Source: an uncultured Bacillota bacterium (lineage in GTDB: Bacteria; Bacillota; Clostridia; Oscillospirales; Oscillospiraceae). Taken from it: DNA of 64,000 nt. The translations under genes were made by a program, and so were the position numbers. Below the pieces are notes generated by a model. The model was not told the DNA's origin. It did no database searches and saw only the letters and a program-made list of their open reading frames with translations. Shown piece after piece: positions 1-8,077 of the stretch (the stretch's first letter is position 1; each line of letters begins with the position of its first letter). The stretch covers positions 1-64,000 of the forward strand of contig CANDCW010000003.1 in NCBI GenBank assembly GCA_947383275.1, read 5' to 3'.

Positions 1-1484
1 CCGGCCAGCAGCTGGTTGGCGGCGCCGAACAGGGGCCAGATCACGCTGTAGCCGTTCATGCCCAGGGCCACGCCCAGCACCACGGTGATGGCGGTGGCTA
101 CGTAGGGGTTGGCCAGCACGGCCTTGTAGCCGGACACATCCTTATAGGTCTGGCCGGGCTCCAGCCAGAACTCCTGGAACATATACCGGGCCAGACGGGT
201 GGCGGTGTCCAGGGAGGTGAGGCAGAAGGCGGAGACGGTGAGGATCAGCAGGGTGCGCACAACGTCCTCAACGCCAGCCAGACCGGGGATGGTGGCCACC
301 ATGCCGGCCAGACCGTTGGCAAAGACGGCGGTGGGGGCGCGGAGGAATCCCTCCTCCCCGAAGTTCAGGGAGTAGCGGTTCCACACAAAGGCCACGGCGC
401 ACAAGGAGATCAGGGCCAGTGCGCACTCAATGAGCATACCGCCGTAGGCGATGGGCTTGGCGTCCCGCTCGTGGTCCAGCTGCTTGGAGGTGGTACCGGA
501 GCCCACCAGGGAGTGGAACCCGGAGATAGCGCCGCAGGCGATGGTGATAAACAGGGCGGGGAACACGGTGCCCAGGGAGGCGGAGGCGCCGGTGTTGGCA
601 TTAACGGTCATGGTGTCGGTCCAGCCGGTGAAAGCGGGCATGGGCAGGTTGGTGTTCTGACCCATAACGCCCGCGCCCAAAATGCCCACAAAGGCGATAA
701 TCATCATGCCGTACAGCAGGAAGGAGCTGAGGTAGTCGCGGGGCTGGAGCAGAATCCACACCGGGGCCACTGAGGCCACCAGAATGTACGCGCCGATGAT
801 CCACATCCAGGTGCTGTTGCTCAGGTAAATGGGGTGGAACTTCAGGCCGATGATCAGGCAGATGACGATACCAATCACGCCCACCACGGTGGCCACAGAC
901 AGGGGGGCCCCGCGGCGGTAGACGCACATGCCGAAAATGATGGCCATCACGATGAACAGGATGGACACCATGGCTACAGAGGCGTTGGCCTCGTTGTGGG
1001 ATCCGTCCTTGTTGATTCCTACAAAGGTGCCGGCCACGATGGCGGCGAAAGCGGCCACCACCAGAATCAGGGTGAGGTAAGAGAAAATCAGGAACAGCTT
1101 CTTGGCCCGCTTGCCGATGTTGGCGGAGATGACCTCGCCGATGGACTGGCCCTTGTGGCGGATGGAGGCGAACAGAGCGCCATAGTCATGGACGGCGCCG
1201 AAGAAGATGCCGCCGATTAGGACCCACAGCACCACGGGAACCCAGCCGAACACGGCCGCCTGAATAGGGCCGTTAATGGGGCCGGCGCCGGCGATGGAGG
1301 AAAAGTGGTGGCCCATGAGAACGGGAGCTTTGGCGGGGACATAGTCCATGCCATCCTCCAGTTCATGAGCAGGGGTGACGTTTTTGTCGTCCACGCCCCA
1401 CTGCTTGGCAAGCCAGCTGCCGTAAAAGACATAGCCCGCAATCAGTATGGCGCAGCCGACCAGAAGTACCAGGACTGCATTCAT
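1..1484 (-). CDS. cstA: Carbon starvation protein CstA-family transporter (3' end outside window)
   Basis: This is the N-terminal ~494 residues of a CstA-type polytopic membrane transporter; the gene runs off the left edge. The reverse translation starts MNAVLVLLVGCAILIAGY and continues through many hydrophobic segments. Typical CstA stretches are visible, such as GMDYVPAKAPVLMGHHFSSI, GAGPINGPIQAAVFGW and ISGFHSLVGSGTTSKQ. Members of this family import peptides or pyruvate during carbon limitation; the substrate cannot be told from sequence here. The ATG at 1484 lies 2 bp after the stop of the upstream partner gene, so the two are almost certainly co-transcribed from the promoter at 2091-2119. 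Family assignment is firm; specificity is inferred. Confidence 0.93.
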   Translation of the reverse strand, partial: MNAVLVLLVGCAILIAGYVFYGSWLAKQWGVDDKNVTPAHELEDGMDYVPAKAPVLMGHHFSSIAGAGPINGPIQAAVFGWVPVVLWVLIGGIFFGAVHDYGALFASIRHKGQSIGEVISANIGKRAKKLFLIFSYLTLILVVAAFAAIVAGTFVGINKDGSHNEANASVAMVSILFIVMAIIFGMCVYRRGAPLSVATVVGVIGIVICLIIGLKFHPIYLSNSTWMWIIGAYILVASVAPVWILLQPRDYLSSFLLYGMMIIAFVGILGAGVMGQNTNLPMPAFTGWTDTMTVNANTGASASLGTVFPALFITIACGAISGFHSLVGSGTTSKQLDHERDAKPIAYGGMLIECALALISLCAVAFVWNRYSLNFGEEGFLRAPTAVFANGLAGMVATIPGLAGVEDVVRTLLILTVSAFCLTSLDTATRLARYMFQEFWLEPGQTYKDVSGYKAVLANPYVATAITVVLGVALGMNGYSVIWPLFGAANQLLA

Positions 1485-1486
1485 AG

Positions 1487-2026
1487 TTATTTTTTCTCCT
1501 CTCCGATATGATTTGCAGAGATAATGCGCTCCGTCAGCCGTTTCAGGTCTTTTCCCAGGGGTTTCCCGGCGCGGTTGACGGTAATTTCGCCGGTGGACAA
1601 GTCCACGGCGGCTATTCTAAACTCCATCCATCCATGGAGTGATAGCTTATATTCCCGGCGCTTTTTCAGCTTTTTCAGCTGTTTCAAAGCGGCCGGTTGG
1701 GCGCTGTCGCACAGCGCCACGGCGGTGAGGTAGGTATACATGTGCTGGGAGTGGGGCCTGACCCGGGGCTCGCCGTCAGCCACCGTGCGTTGGAATATTT
1801 CCTCCACCGCAGCCTCGTCCAGCTTTCCCGCGTCCCATAAATAGAGGTACTCGTGGTTCTCCGCAGCCCACAGCTCCGCGCGCTTTACCAGCACGTACTG
1901 GCTGTCCCTGATGTGGTAGGAGCACAGAGCCTTCAGCGCGGTGCCGTCATGGATCTCCTCCACATCGTAGTAGGCGGTATAGACGTTTTTCAGCCCCTCC
2001 AGGACCTTCTCGCTCAGCTGGGACAC
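1487..2026 (-). CDS. Uncharacterised soluble protein co-transcribed with cstA
   Basis: This 179-residue protein has no signal peptide or membrane segment. It is rich in charged and aromatic residues (NVYTAYYDVEEIHDG, ENHEYLYLWDAG) and has a basic KQLKKLKKRREYKLSLHGW patch. I do not recognise a characterised family. I chose the GTG start at 2026 because AAGAGAGG lies 6 bp upstream, and because the longer ATG-started reading (from 2119) would begin inside the predicted promoter's -35 box. It precedes cstA with a 2-bp gap, so it may be an accessory or regulatory protein for the transporter; that is inference from position only. Confidence 0.72.
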   Translation of the reverse strand: MSQLSEKVLEGLKNVYTAYYDVEEIHDGTALKALCSYHIRDSQYVLVKRAELWAAENHEYLYLWDAGKLDEAAVEEIFQRTVADGEPRVRPHSQHMYTYLTAVALCDSAQPAALKQLKKLKKRREYKLSLHGWMEFRIAAVDLSTGEITVNRAGKPLGKDLKRLTERIISANHIGEEKK

Positions 2027-2090
2027 GGCGTTCCTCTCTTTCCTGCCCGCCCTGCGGCGGGACTTTATGAATAAATTGTAAAGCACAATA

Positions 2091-2119
2091 ATCATACCAG
2101 ATGGCCCCAATTTTTTCAA
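2091..2119 (-). promoter_or_regulatory. Sigma-A promoter for the cstA operon
   Basis: On the minus strand, TTGAAA (2119-2114) is separated by 17 bp from TATGAT (2096-2091), with a TG one base upstream of the -10 (extended -10). It lies 65 bp upstream of the GTG start at 2026 and supports that start over the upstream ATG. Confidence 0.6.
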
Positions 2120-2207
2120 GAGAAACTATTGGTGTATCTGCACAAAGAATAATTGGCCCCTCAGCTCTTTTTCGCACTAATGCACAGCCGCGCTGAAGCG
2201 TACGACG

Positions 2208-2236
2208 TTGACAATTGTGCGTTAATCCAGTACAAT
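2208..2236 (+). promoter_or_regulatory. Consensus sigma-A promoter for the LtaS-like gene
   Basis: TTGACA at 2208-2213 and TACAAT at 2231-2236 are separated by exactly 17 bp. The start codon at 2281 follows about 45 bp downstream, with GGGAGGTG at 2266-2273 as ribosome binding site. It is divergent from the cstA promoter about 90 bp away. Confidence 0.75.
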
Positions 2237-2280
2237 GGTTCAGATTTGATTCAATTGAAACTGCCGGGAGGTGAACCTGC

Positions 2281-4344
2281 TTGGACGATCAAAAAACCGC
2301 CTCCGTCCTCCTGTGGGCGCGCTGGCGGCAGCTGGCCGCCCCTTCCCTGTTTTTGCTGGCGGTCATCTACTATGAGGAGCTGTTTTTAAAGGTATTTCTG
2401 TTCCGCTCTCTAACTGTGGAGGGCATATTCTTCACCCTCCTGTTTACCATCCCTGTTGCCCTGCTGCTGGGGCTGCTGTGCGGCAGTGTGTCCCCCGGGC
2501 GGGGGCAAATTCTGCTGGTGCTGTGCACCGGCCTGGCCTCCCTATGGATCGGCTCACAGCTGGTGTACTACCACCTCTTCAAAGCGTTTCTCACCATCTT
2601 TTCTCTGACTAAGATGGCCATGGTGGCCCAGTCTTTTGGGGAGATGGCAGTGGGCAATGTGCTGGCCAACTGGTTCCCGATCTCCATGATGGTGGCTCCC
2701 ACGGTGCTGGCCTGGGTGTTCCGGAAGCGGATTGTTGCCGGGCAGGACGCCGGCAGGGGCCGGCGCTTGCGGTGGGTGGTTATGGCGGCCGGCGTCCAGC
2801 TCGCCGCCATGGGGCTGGTGCTGCTGTGCGGCAGCGGGGTGCTCTCACTGCGTTACATCTACTACCGCACGGCCGCGCCGGAGCTGGAGGTGCAGAACTT
2901 CGGCGTGCTCACCCAAACCCAGTTGGAGGTGTACCGGGTGCTTTTTGGCATCAAGCCCGACGAGCCGTTGGTAGTGGAGCCGGAGCCCGACAAGGCCCCG
3001 CCCGACCTGGAGCCCACCGTCCCCCCGGCGGACGACCCGCCCCCCAGCGGCAGCGTTTTCCGCCCGGAGACCATCCCCGGCTACCACACCCTGCCCATCG
3101 ACTTTGAAACCCTCATTGCCAATGAGGAGGACGAGGGCTTGAAAAGCGCCCACCTCTGGTTTTCCCAGCGTCCCCCCACCCCGGAAAACCTGTGGACCGG
3201 CTACTTTGAAGGCAAAAACCTGATCTGGATTGTGGCGGAGGGCTTCTCTACCCTGGCCATGGACCCCCAGCGCACCCCCACGCTGTGGAAACTGTCCCAT
3301 CAGGGCTTCGTCTTTGACAACTTTTACACCCCCCTCTGGGGCGTGTCCACCTCCGACGGGGAGTATGTCACCACCACCGGCCTTATCCCCAAATCCGGAG
3401 TGTGGAGCTACTCCCTCTCTTCGGAGAACTACATGCCCTTCGCCCTGGGCAACCAGTTCCGCAAGGAGGGCTATTCCACCTTTGCCTTTCACGACTACCT
3501 CTACAACTACTACGACCGGGATAAGTCCCACCCCAACATGGGCTTTGACTACTACGCCCTGGGCCAGGGCCTGGAGATGGAGGAGGTGTGGCCCCCCTCC
3601 GACCTGGAAATGATGGAAGAGATCGTCCCCATGTTCGTCCACAAGGACAAATTCATGGTCTACTGCCTCACCGTCAGCGGCCATCTGACCTACACCCTGG
3701 ACAGCAACGCTATGTCCGCCCGCCACTGGGACGAGGTGGCCGGCCTGCCTTACAGCGAGGAGGCCCGCTGCTATCTGGCCTGCCAGATGGAGCTGGAATA
3801 CGCCATGGAGTCCCTTCTGGCCCAACTGGAGGAGGCGGACAGGCTGGACGACACGGTAATCGTCCTGTCCGCCGACCACTACCCCTACGGCCTTACCGAC
3901 GGGCAGTACAGCGAGCTGTTGGGCCATGAGGTGGATCCGGTATTTGAGATCTTCAAAAACACCCTCATTCTCTGGAGCGGGGACATGGAAGGAACCTCCG
4001 TCCGGGTGGACAAATACTGCTCCTCCCTGGACGTGATGCCCACCCTGTCCAACCTATTTGGTCTGGATTACGACTCCCGGCTGATTATGGGCTCCGATAT
4101 CCTGTCCGTTGAAGACCCCCTGGTGATTTTTGCCAACTACAGCTTTATCAACCAGGAGGGCTACTACAACTCCGTTTTGGACCAGTTTACCCGCTGGGAC
4201 GGAGCGGAGCCTGACCGGGATGAGGTGGCTGGCATGGTAGCCGAGGTGCAGAACCGGGTGGCCTACTCGGGGACCATCCTGGATACCGACTACTACCGCC
4301 TTGTTATGGAGCATGCCGGTATGATTGGCAGTGCGGGAAACTGA
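2281..4344 (+). CDS. LTA synthase-family phosphoglycerol transferase (membrane sulfatase fold)
   Basis: This 687-residue protein has about five N-terminal membrane segments (roughly residues 12-195), a proline-rich linker (about 225-255) and an extracellular alkaline-phosphatase/sulfatase domain from about residue 310. The domain shows the metal-site segment LIWIVAEGFS, the nucleophile region GVSTSDGEY with a threonine in the LtaS position, and the late metal motif VLSADHYPYG. Family members transfer glycerol phosphate from phosphatidylglycerol to lipoteichoic acid or related glycans at the outer membrane face. The start is TTG with GGGAGGTG 7 bp upstream. The gene is monocistronic, with its own consensus promoter and a downstream hairpin. 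The exact acceptor glycan is unknown. Confidence 0.88.
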   Translation: MDDQKTASVLLWARWRQLAAPSLFLLAVIYYEELFLKVFLFRSLTVEGIFFTLLFTIPVALLLGLLCGSVSPGRGQILLVLCTGLASLWIGSQLVYYHLFKAFLTIFSLTKMAMVAQSFGEMAVGNVLANWFPISMMVAPTVLAWVFRKRIVAGQDAGRGRRLRWVVMAAGVQLAAMGLVLLCGSGVLSLRYIYYRTAAPELEVQNFGVLTQTQLEVYRVLFGIKPDEPLVVEPEPDKAPPDLEPTVPPADDPPPSGSVFRPETIPGYHTLPIDFETLIANEEDEGLKSAHLWFSQRPPTPENLWTGYFEGKNLIWIVAEGFSTLAMDPQRTPTLWKLSHQGFVFDNFYTPLWGVSTSDGEYVTTTGLIPKSGVWSYSLSSENYMPFALGNQFRKEGYSTFAFHDYLYNYYDRDKSHPNMGFDYYALGQGLEMEEVWPPSDLEMMEEIVPMFVHKDKFMVYCLTVSGHLTYTLDSNAMSARHWDEVAGLPYSEEARCYLACQMELEYAMESLLAQLEEADRLDDTVIVLSADHYPYGLTDGQYSELLGHEVDPVFEIFKNTLILWSGDMEGTSVRVDKYCSSLDVMPTLSNLFGLDYDSRLIMGSDILSVEDPLVIFANYSFINQEGYYNSVLDQFTRWDGAEPDRDEVAGMVAEVQNRVAYSGTILDTDYYRLVMEHAGMIGSAGN

Positions 4345-4353
4345 AACAATAGC

Positions 4354-4385
4354 GGAACGCCCGCCGGCAGCCCGGCGGGCGTTCC
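4354..4385 (+). terminator. GC-rich hairpin after the LtaS-like gene
   Basis: GGAACGCCCGCCGG (4354-4367) pairs with the complementary arm ending at 4385 across a very short loop, 9 bp after the stop codon. The following U tract is poor (ATGTTGAAAA), so this may be a factor-assisted terminator or an mRNA-stabilising stem. Confidence 0.55.
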
Positions 4386-4682
4386 ATGTTGAAAAAAGAG
4401 AGAGAGAAAAACATGGTTGTATGATAAACCGCCTGACGGCGGGGATTTTTGGTCTGCCGCGCCGGGACGGATGCCCGCGGGGCGGCAGTGGGGCGCATAC
4501 CTCGCGCCAGGAGGCCGGAAAAATATGTCCGATGTCGTCCGCGGGCCATCGGACCGTGGAACAGCGCCTGCCGTCCCGGAAGAAATCCAGATCAATCCCT
4601 TGATCTGTTTCATAGGATACCACGCCGGTCCCTGCTAATCTTCACCAGACTTGGAATTTTTTGTGAAGAATTTATGAAGAAG
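4386..4682. other. Intergenic stretch with no supported gene
   Basis: About 300 bp between two hairpins. Short open frames exist on both strands, but none has a ribosome binding site or recognisable protein. A small hairpin (CCGCC/GGCGG, 4429-4442) is followed by GGATTTTT. No other feature is supported. Confidence 0.5.
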
Positions 4683-4716
4683 ACCGGGACAGCTTCCGCC
4701 GTCCCGGTTATTTTTA
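4683..4716. terminator. Terminator hairpin downstream of the small minus-strand gene
   Basis: ACCGGGAC (4683-4690) pairs with GTCCCGGT (4701-4708) across a 10-nt loop. A T run (TATTTTT) follows on the plus strand and a pyrimidine-rich TCTTCTTC follows on the minus strand. It sits just beyond the stop of the 54-residue gene and probably works in both directions. Confidence 0.6.
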
Positions 4717-4878
4717 CATATCATGTCCTTCCCGCTTCATCCGCATCTCCAGGGGATCGGCCATAGGGTCTTGGGCGTTGGTGGGGGTGTCGGTGCGGTT
4801 TTGGCCGGCCAGGGGCGAGGAGCCCCGCAGGTCCCGGCCGGTACGGGGATCCCGGTTATGCCTGTCCTTTTTGCTCAT
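4714..4878 (-). CDS. Small hydrophilic protein of unknown function
   Basis: This 54-residue, strongly charged protein begins MSKKDRHNRDPRTGRDLRGS and has no membrane segment, cysteine cluster or recognised domain. A near-perfect ribosome binding site (CAAGGAGGT) lies 7 bp before the ATG at 4878, which is better than the longer in-frame start at 4920. It lies 59 bp downstream of the oxidoreductase stop on the same strand and is followed by a terminator. Very small basic proteins of this kind are common in clostridia and are sometimes sporulation-associated. That is a general observation, not evidence for this gene. Confidence 0.62.
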   Translation of the reverse strand: MSKKDRHNRDPRTGRDLRGSSPLAGQNRTDTPTNAQDPMADPLEMRMKREGHDM

Positions 4879-4937
4879 GAGTATGACCTCCTTGTTTTGG
4901 ATGGTCTTAGGATGCCCCATTTTTCTGAAACCATTCC

Positions 4938-6515
4938 CTATTGGGAGGCCACTGCTTCAGCCGCCCGGATGCCGTCTACGGCGGCGGAGACGATGCCCCC
5001 GGCATACCCTGCCCCCTCGCCGCAGGGGTACAGCCCCCGGAGGGAGGACTGAAAGCGCTCGTCCCTTAGGATGCGTACCGGCGAGGAAGAGCGGGTTTCT
5101 ACCCCGGTGAGGACGGCGTCCGGGGCGGCGAACCCCCGCAGCTTCCGGTCCAGCAGGGGCAGGGACTGGCGCAGGGTATCCTCCACATAACCGGGCAGGC
5201 AGGGGGACAGATTGGTCCAGGCCACTCCGGGCCGGTAAGTGGGCTGGACAGTCCCGGGGCCCTCCGAGGGCCGGAGCTGAAGGAAATCCCCTACCCGCTG
5301 GGCGGGGGCATAAAATCCGCCTCCTCCTAGCTGGAAGGCCGCGCGCTCCCACTGCTCCTGAAACCGCACCCCGGCCAAAACATCCCCCGGGAAGTCCTCC
5401 GGGCCTACCCCCACCAGCAGCCCGCCGTTGATGTTCTCCCCGTTCCGGGCGCGATGGCTCATACCGTTGGTGACCACGCCCGCCTGCCGGGAGGCCGCAG
5501 CGGCCACTTGTCCCCCGGGACAGACGCAAAAGGTGAAGGCCGACCGGCCGTTGGGCAGGTGGCAGGCCAGCTTATAGTCGGAGGGAGGGAGCCGCTCCCA
5601 GGCGGGGCCGTACTGCTGCAGGCTGATCTCCCGCTGCCTGTGCTCAATGCGCACGCCAATGGCAAATTTTTTCTGCTCCATGGGGACTCCGGCGTTTCGG
5701 AGCATGGCAAAGGTATCGCGGGCGGAGTGCCCGGGGGCCAGAATCAGGGCGTCTGCCGGCAGCGTATAGATGCCATTCGGTCCTTCCACCTCCACCCCGG
5801 CCAGCGCCCCGCCGCTTGTGGCCAGGCCGACAAGCTTGTGCCCGAAGCGCACGTCGCAGCCCAGGGCAATGAGCTTTTGCCGGATGGTTTTCACCACCTC
5901 CCGGAGGACGTCGGTGCCAATGTGGGGCTTGTGGGACCACATGATATCGGCGGGGGCGCCCGCCGCTGCCAGGGCCTCCAGGACGGCGGAGATGCGCTTG
6001 TCGTGGGTTCCGGTGGTCAGCTTGCCGTCGGAGAAGGCGCCCGCGCCCCCCTCGCCAAACTGGACGTTGGAGCACTCGTCCAGTATTCCGGTGCTCCAAA
6101 ATTTCTCCACGTCCAGCGCGCGGCGGTCCACATCCTGCCCCCGCTCCAAAATGACGCAGGGCAGGCCGTGGCCGGCCAGGAACAGCGCCGCAAACAGTCC
6201 CGCCGGACCCATTCCAACCACCACCGGCGGCAAAGGGGAGCGCCGCTTTACCGCCGGGAAGACGTAGGGCGCCCGCTCCGACAGGGTGATGTTCCGCCCC
6301 GGGGCTGTCTTTAACAGCGCCGCCTCGTCAGGCATGGACACCTCAACCGTATAAACATAGTGGACCTCTCCCTTGTTCCGCGCGTCGATGGACTGGCGGA
6401 CAATTTCCAGCTTCCCCAGCGCCCCGGGGCGTACCCCCAGCTCCCGCGCGGCCCGTCTGCGCAGCTGGTCCATTCCTCCCCCGATGGGCAGGGGCAGATT
6501 CCCGATCCGTAGCAT
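4938..6515 (-). CDS. FAD-dependent oxidoreductase (COG2509-like)
   Basis: This 525-residue flavoprotein has an N-terminal alpha/beta domain (about 1-90), then a dinucleotide-binding segment VVVGMGPAGLFAALFLAGHG at about 100-120. Downstream are GEGGAGAFSDGKLTTG and a C-terminal GEGAGYAGGIVSAAVDGIRA motif typical of FAD-dependent dehydrogenases. No partner gene reveals its substrate. I chose the second ATG (6515) because GGAGGG lies 6 bp upstream, whereas the first ATG (6521) directly abuts that ribosome binding site. It is divergent from the integrase gene across a 230-bp region containing a Spo0A-like box. Family assignment is solid; physiological role unknown. Confidence 0.85.
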   Translation of the reverse strand: MLRIGNLPLPIGGGMDQLRRRAARELGVRPGALGKLEIVRQSIDARNKGEVHYVYTVEVSMPDEAALLKTAPGRNITLSERAPYVFPAVKRRSPLPPVVVGMGPAGLFAALFLAGHGLPCVILERGQDVDRRALDVEKFWSTGILDECSNVQFGEGGAGAFSDGKLTTGTHDKRISAVLEALAAAGAPADIMWSHKPHIGTDVLREVVKTIRQKLIALGCDVRFGHKLVGLATSGGALAGVEVEGPNGIYTLPADALILAPGHSARDTFAMLRNAGVPMEQKKFAIGVRIEHRQREISLQQYGPAWERLPPSDYKLACHLPNGRSAFTFCVCPGGQVAAAASRQAGVVTNGMSHRARNGENINGGLLVGVGPEDFPGDVLAGVRFQEQWERAAFQLGGGGFYAPAQRVGDFLQLRPSEGPGTVQPTYRPGVAWTNLSPCLPGYVEDTLRQSLPLLDRKLRGFAAPDAVLTGVETRSSSPVRILRDERFQSSLRGLYPCGEGAGYAGGIVSAAVDGIRAAEAVASQ

Positions 6516-6537
6516 AAGCATCCCTCCCGTTTTTTCT

Positions 6538-6546
6538 ATTTTACCA
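6538..6546 (-). promoter_or_regulatory. Extended -10 promoter element for the FAD oxidoreductase
   Basis: On the minus strand, TGGTAAAAT (TG-n-TAAAAT) lies about 23 bp upstream of the start codon at 6515. No good -35 is seen at 17 bp, so this would be an extended -10 promoter. Confidence 0.4.
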
Positions 6547-6620
6547 CAAGCGGCGTTTTTTTGCTTCTGTTTCTTTCAAGAAAAGAAATGCCCGCCTGGT
6601 TTGGATGTTTTTTGACTTCT

Positions 6621-6629
6621 TTCGACAAA
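6621..6629 (-). promoter_or_regulatory. Perfect Spo0A-type box (TTTGTCGAA)
   Basis: The minus strand reads TTTGTCGAA, identical to the known 0A-box consensus. It lies between the divergent oxidoreductase and integrase genes, next to a weak TTGACT at 6612-6617. A 9-mer can occur by chance, so function is only suggested. Confidence 0.4.
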
Positions 6630-6745
6630 TTTCGCAAAATTATCTTGCCTAACCGGCAGCTTGTCCTCCATTATTTTTAACAGGGAGAATTTTCCACCAA
6701 CACCGGGGGAAAGATACCCAGAGAAATAGATATGGAGGTATCACT

Positions 6746-7876
6746 ATGGCAAGAAAAACTGTGGAGCGCAACATTTCCTACGACGATCAGCGGAAGATTT
6801 ACTACGTAAGCATGGACCTGGGCAAGGACGACAGCGGCAAGCGGATGAAGCGGTATCAGACCTACCGCACCCTCTACGCCGCCCGGCAGGGCCTGCGCAG
6901 CTTTCTCACCCATCGGGAAGAGGAGCTGCGCACGCCCAAGCATGACCTGACCCTGGGCGACTGGCTGGAGAGCTGGATGGAGAACATTGTCCGGCCCACC
7001 CGGGCGGAGACCACCGTGTACGGCTACCAGAAGATCATCGACAACCACATCCTTCCCGCCCTGGGGGATATCCCCCTGCTCAAGCTCACTCCTATGGATA
7101 TCCAGCAGTATTACATCCAGGTACAGCAGAGTGCCAACCTGTCCTCCAACACGCTTCGGCGGCATCATGATCTGCTGTCCTCATCCCTGCGCTCGGCGGT
7201 GCGGCAGGACAAGCTGCTGATCTCCCCTATGGACAAGGTTGAGCCGCCCAGGGCGAAGCAGAAGGAGGCGTCCTACTACCGTCCGGATGAGCTGAAAAGG
7301 CTGTATGCTCTGGTGGAGGGCCACTCCCTGGAACTGTGCGTTAAGCTGGCGGGCAGCCTGGGAATGCGCCGGGAGGAGATATGCGGCCTGAAGTGGGAGT
7401 GCATCGACTACCGCCGGCAGCTCCTGCTCATCCGGGAGGCCCGCACCGCGTTTGGAGCCACCATCGTCCAGAAGGAGACCAAAACCCGCTCCTCGGTGCG
7501 TACCCTATACCTGTCCGATGATCTGGCCAGCCTGCTCCGCGGGGAACAGGAGCGCCAGGAGGAGCTGTACCGCTCCGGCAAGTTGAAGGAGCCCAGCCAG
7601 TTTGTGGTGCTGGACCACAAGGGCCTGCCCTACTCCCCCAACGCCCTGTCCCTGGCCTTCACCCGGTTTGTCAAAAAGAACAACCTGCCCCGGGTCACCC
7701 TCCACGGTCTGCGCCACTCCTTTGCCACCGTGGCCTCCTTCCAAGGGGTGCCGCTGTTTGACATCGGGAAGGCCCTGGGCCACGCCACCCCTGCCACAAC
7801 CGGCAAGATCTATACCCACCTGGTTGACCACACCCATGAGGAGACCCTGATGAAGGTGTCCGACGCGCTGAAGTAA
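6746..7876 (+). CDS. Tyrosine recombinase / phage-type integrase, orphan
   Basis: This 376-residue site-specific recombinase has an AP2-like N-terminal arm-binding segment (about 1-60), a SAM-like core-binding domain (about 68-165) and a C-terminal catalytic domain. All catalytic residues are visible: R208 in GMRREEICGLKW, a beta-hairpin lysine near K246, H320 and R323 in TLHGLRHSF, H346 in GHATPATT and the nucleophile Y356. It resembles Tn916/phage-type integrases. GGAGGT lies upstream of the ATG. No excisionase, capsid, relaxase or att duplication is seen nearby, so it is either a remnant of a lost element or a domesticated recombinase. A strong terminator follows. Confidence 0.92.
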   Translation: MARKTVERNISYDDQRKIYYVSMDLGKDDSGKRMKRYQTYRTLYAARQGLRSFLTHREEELRTPKHDLTLGDWLESWMENIVRPTRAETTVYGYQKIIDNHILPALGDIPLLKLTPMDIQQYYIQVQQSANLSSNTLRRHHDLLSSSLRSAVRQDKLLISPMDKVEPPRAKQKEASYYRPDELKRLYALVEGHSLELCVKLAGSLGMRREEICGLKWECIDYRRQLLLIREARTAFGATIVQKETKTRSSVRTLYLSDDLASLLRGEQERQEELYRSGKLKEPSQFVVLDHKGLPYSPNALSLAFTRFVKKNNLPRVTLHGLRHSFATVASFQGVPLFDIGKALGHATPATTGKIYTHLVDHTHEETLMKVSDALK

Positions 7877-7890
7877 GCCTTTTGCGCCAT

Positions 7891-7920
7891 GCGGCGCGGC
7901 CGGGAGCCGCGCCGCTCCGT
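7891..7920 (+). terminator. Rho-independent terminator after the integrase
   Basis: GCGGCGCGGC (7891-7900) and GCCGCGCCGC (7906-7915) form a perfect 10-bp stem with a 5-nt loop, followed by TCCGTTGTT. It starts 15 bp after the integrase stop. Confidence 0.7.
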
Positions 7921-7972
7921 TGTTATGCGAAGGGAACTATTCAGGACATCGCCGCCGTTTCGGCCTCCGCCC

Positions 7973-8000
7973 TTGACATAGAGGACGCGGTGTCGTACTC
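7973..8000 (+). promoter_or_regulatory. Candidate promoter with 20-bp interrupted palindrome
   Basis: TTGACA (7973-7978) is followed by the dyad GAGnACG-N6-CGTnCTC (7981-8000), which would overlap the spacer and the weak -10 (TACTCT, 7996-8001). It lies upstream of the YdcF-like gene. The layout suits a regulator binding between -35 and -10, but the -10 match is poor. Confidence 0.4.
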
Positions 8001-8077
8001 TTTACATGAGGCTGCGGCATTCCCGGAAAGCGGACCGGAGGCTTTGTCCGCTTTAAAGTAGGAGCGAGGGGGAAACG

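Noticed and set aside
2845..3927. 360-codon open frame antisense to the LtaS-like gene
   Set aside because: Low-complexity Val/Gly/His sequence with no start signals; shadow of the sense gene.
4417..4638. 73-codon open frame in the gap after the LtaS-like gene
   Set aside because: TTG start without a ribosome binding site, no homologous pattern, and overlapping frames on both strands of equal quality.
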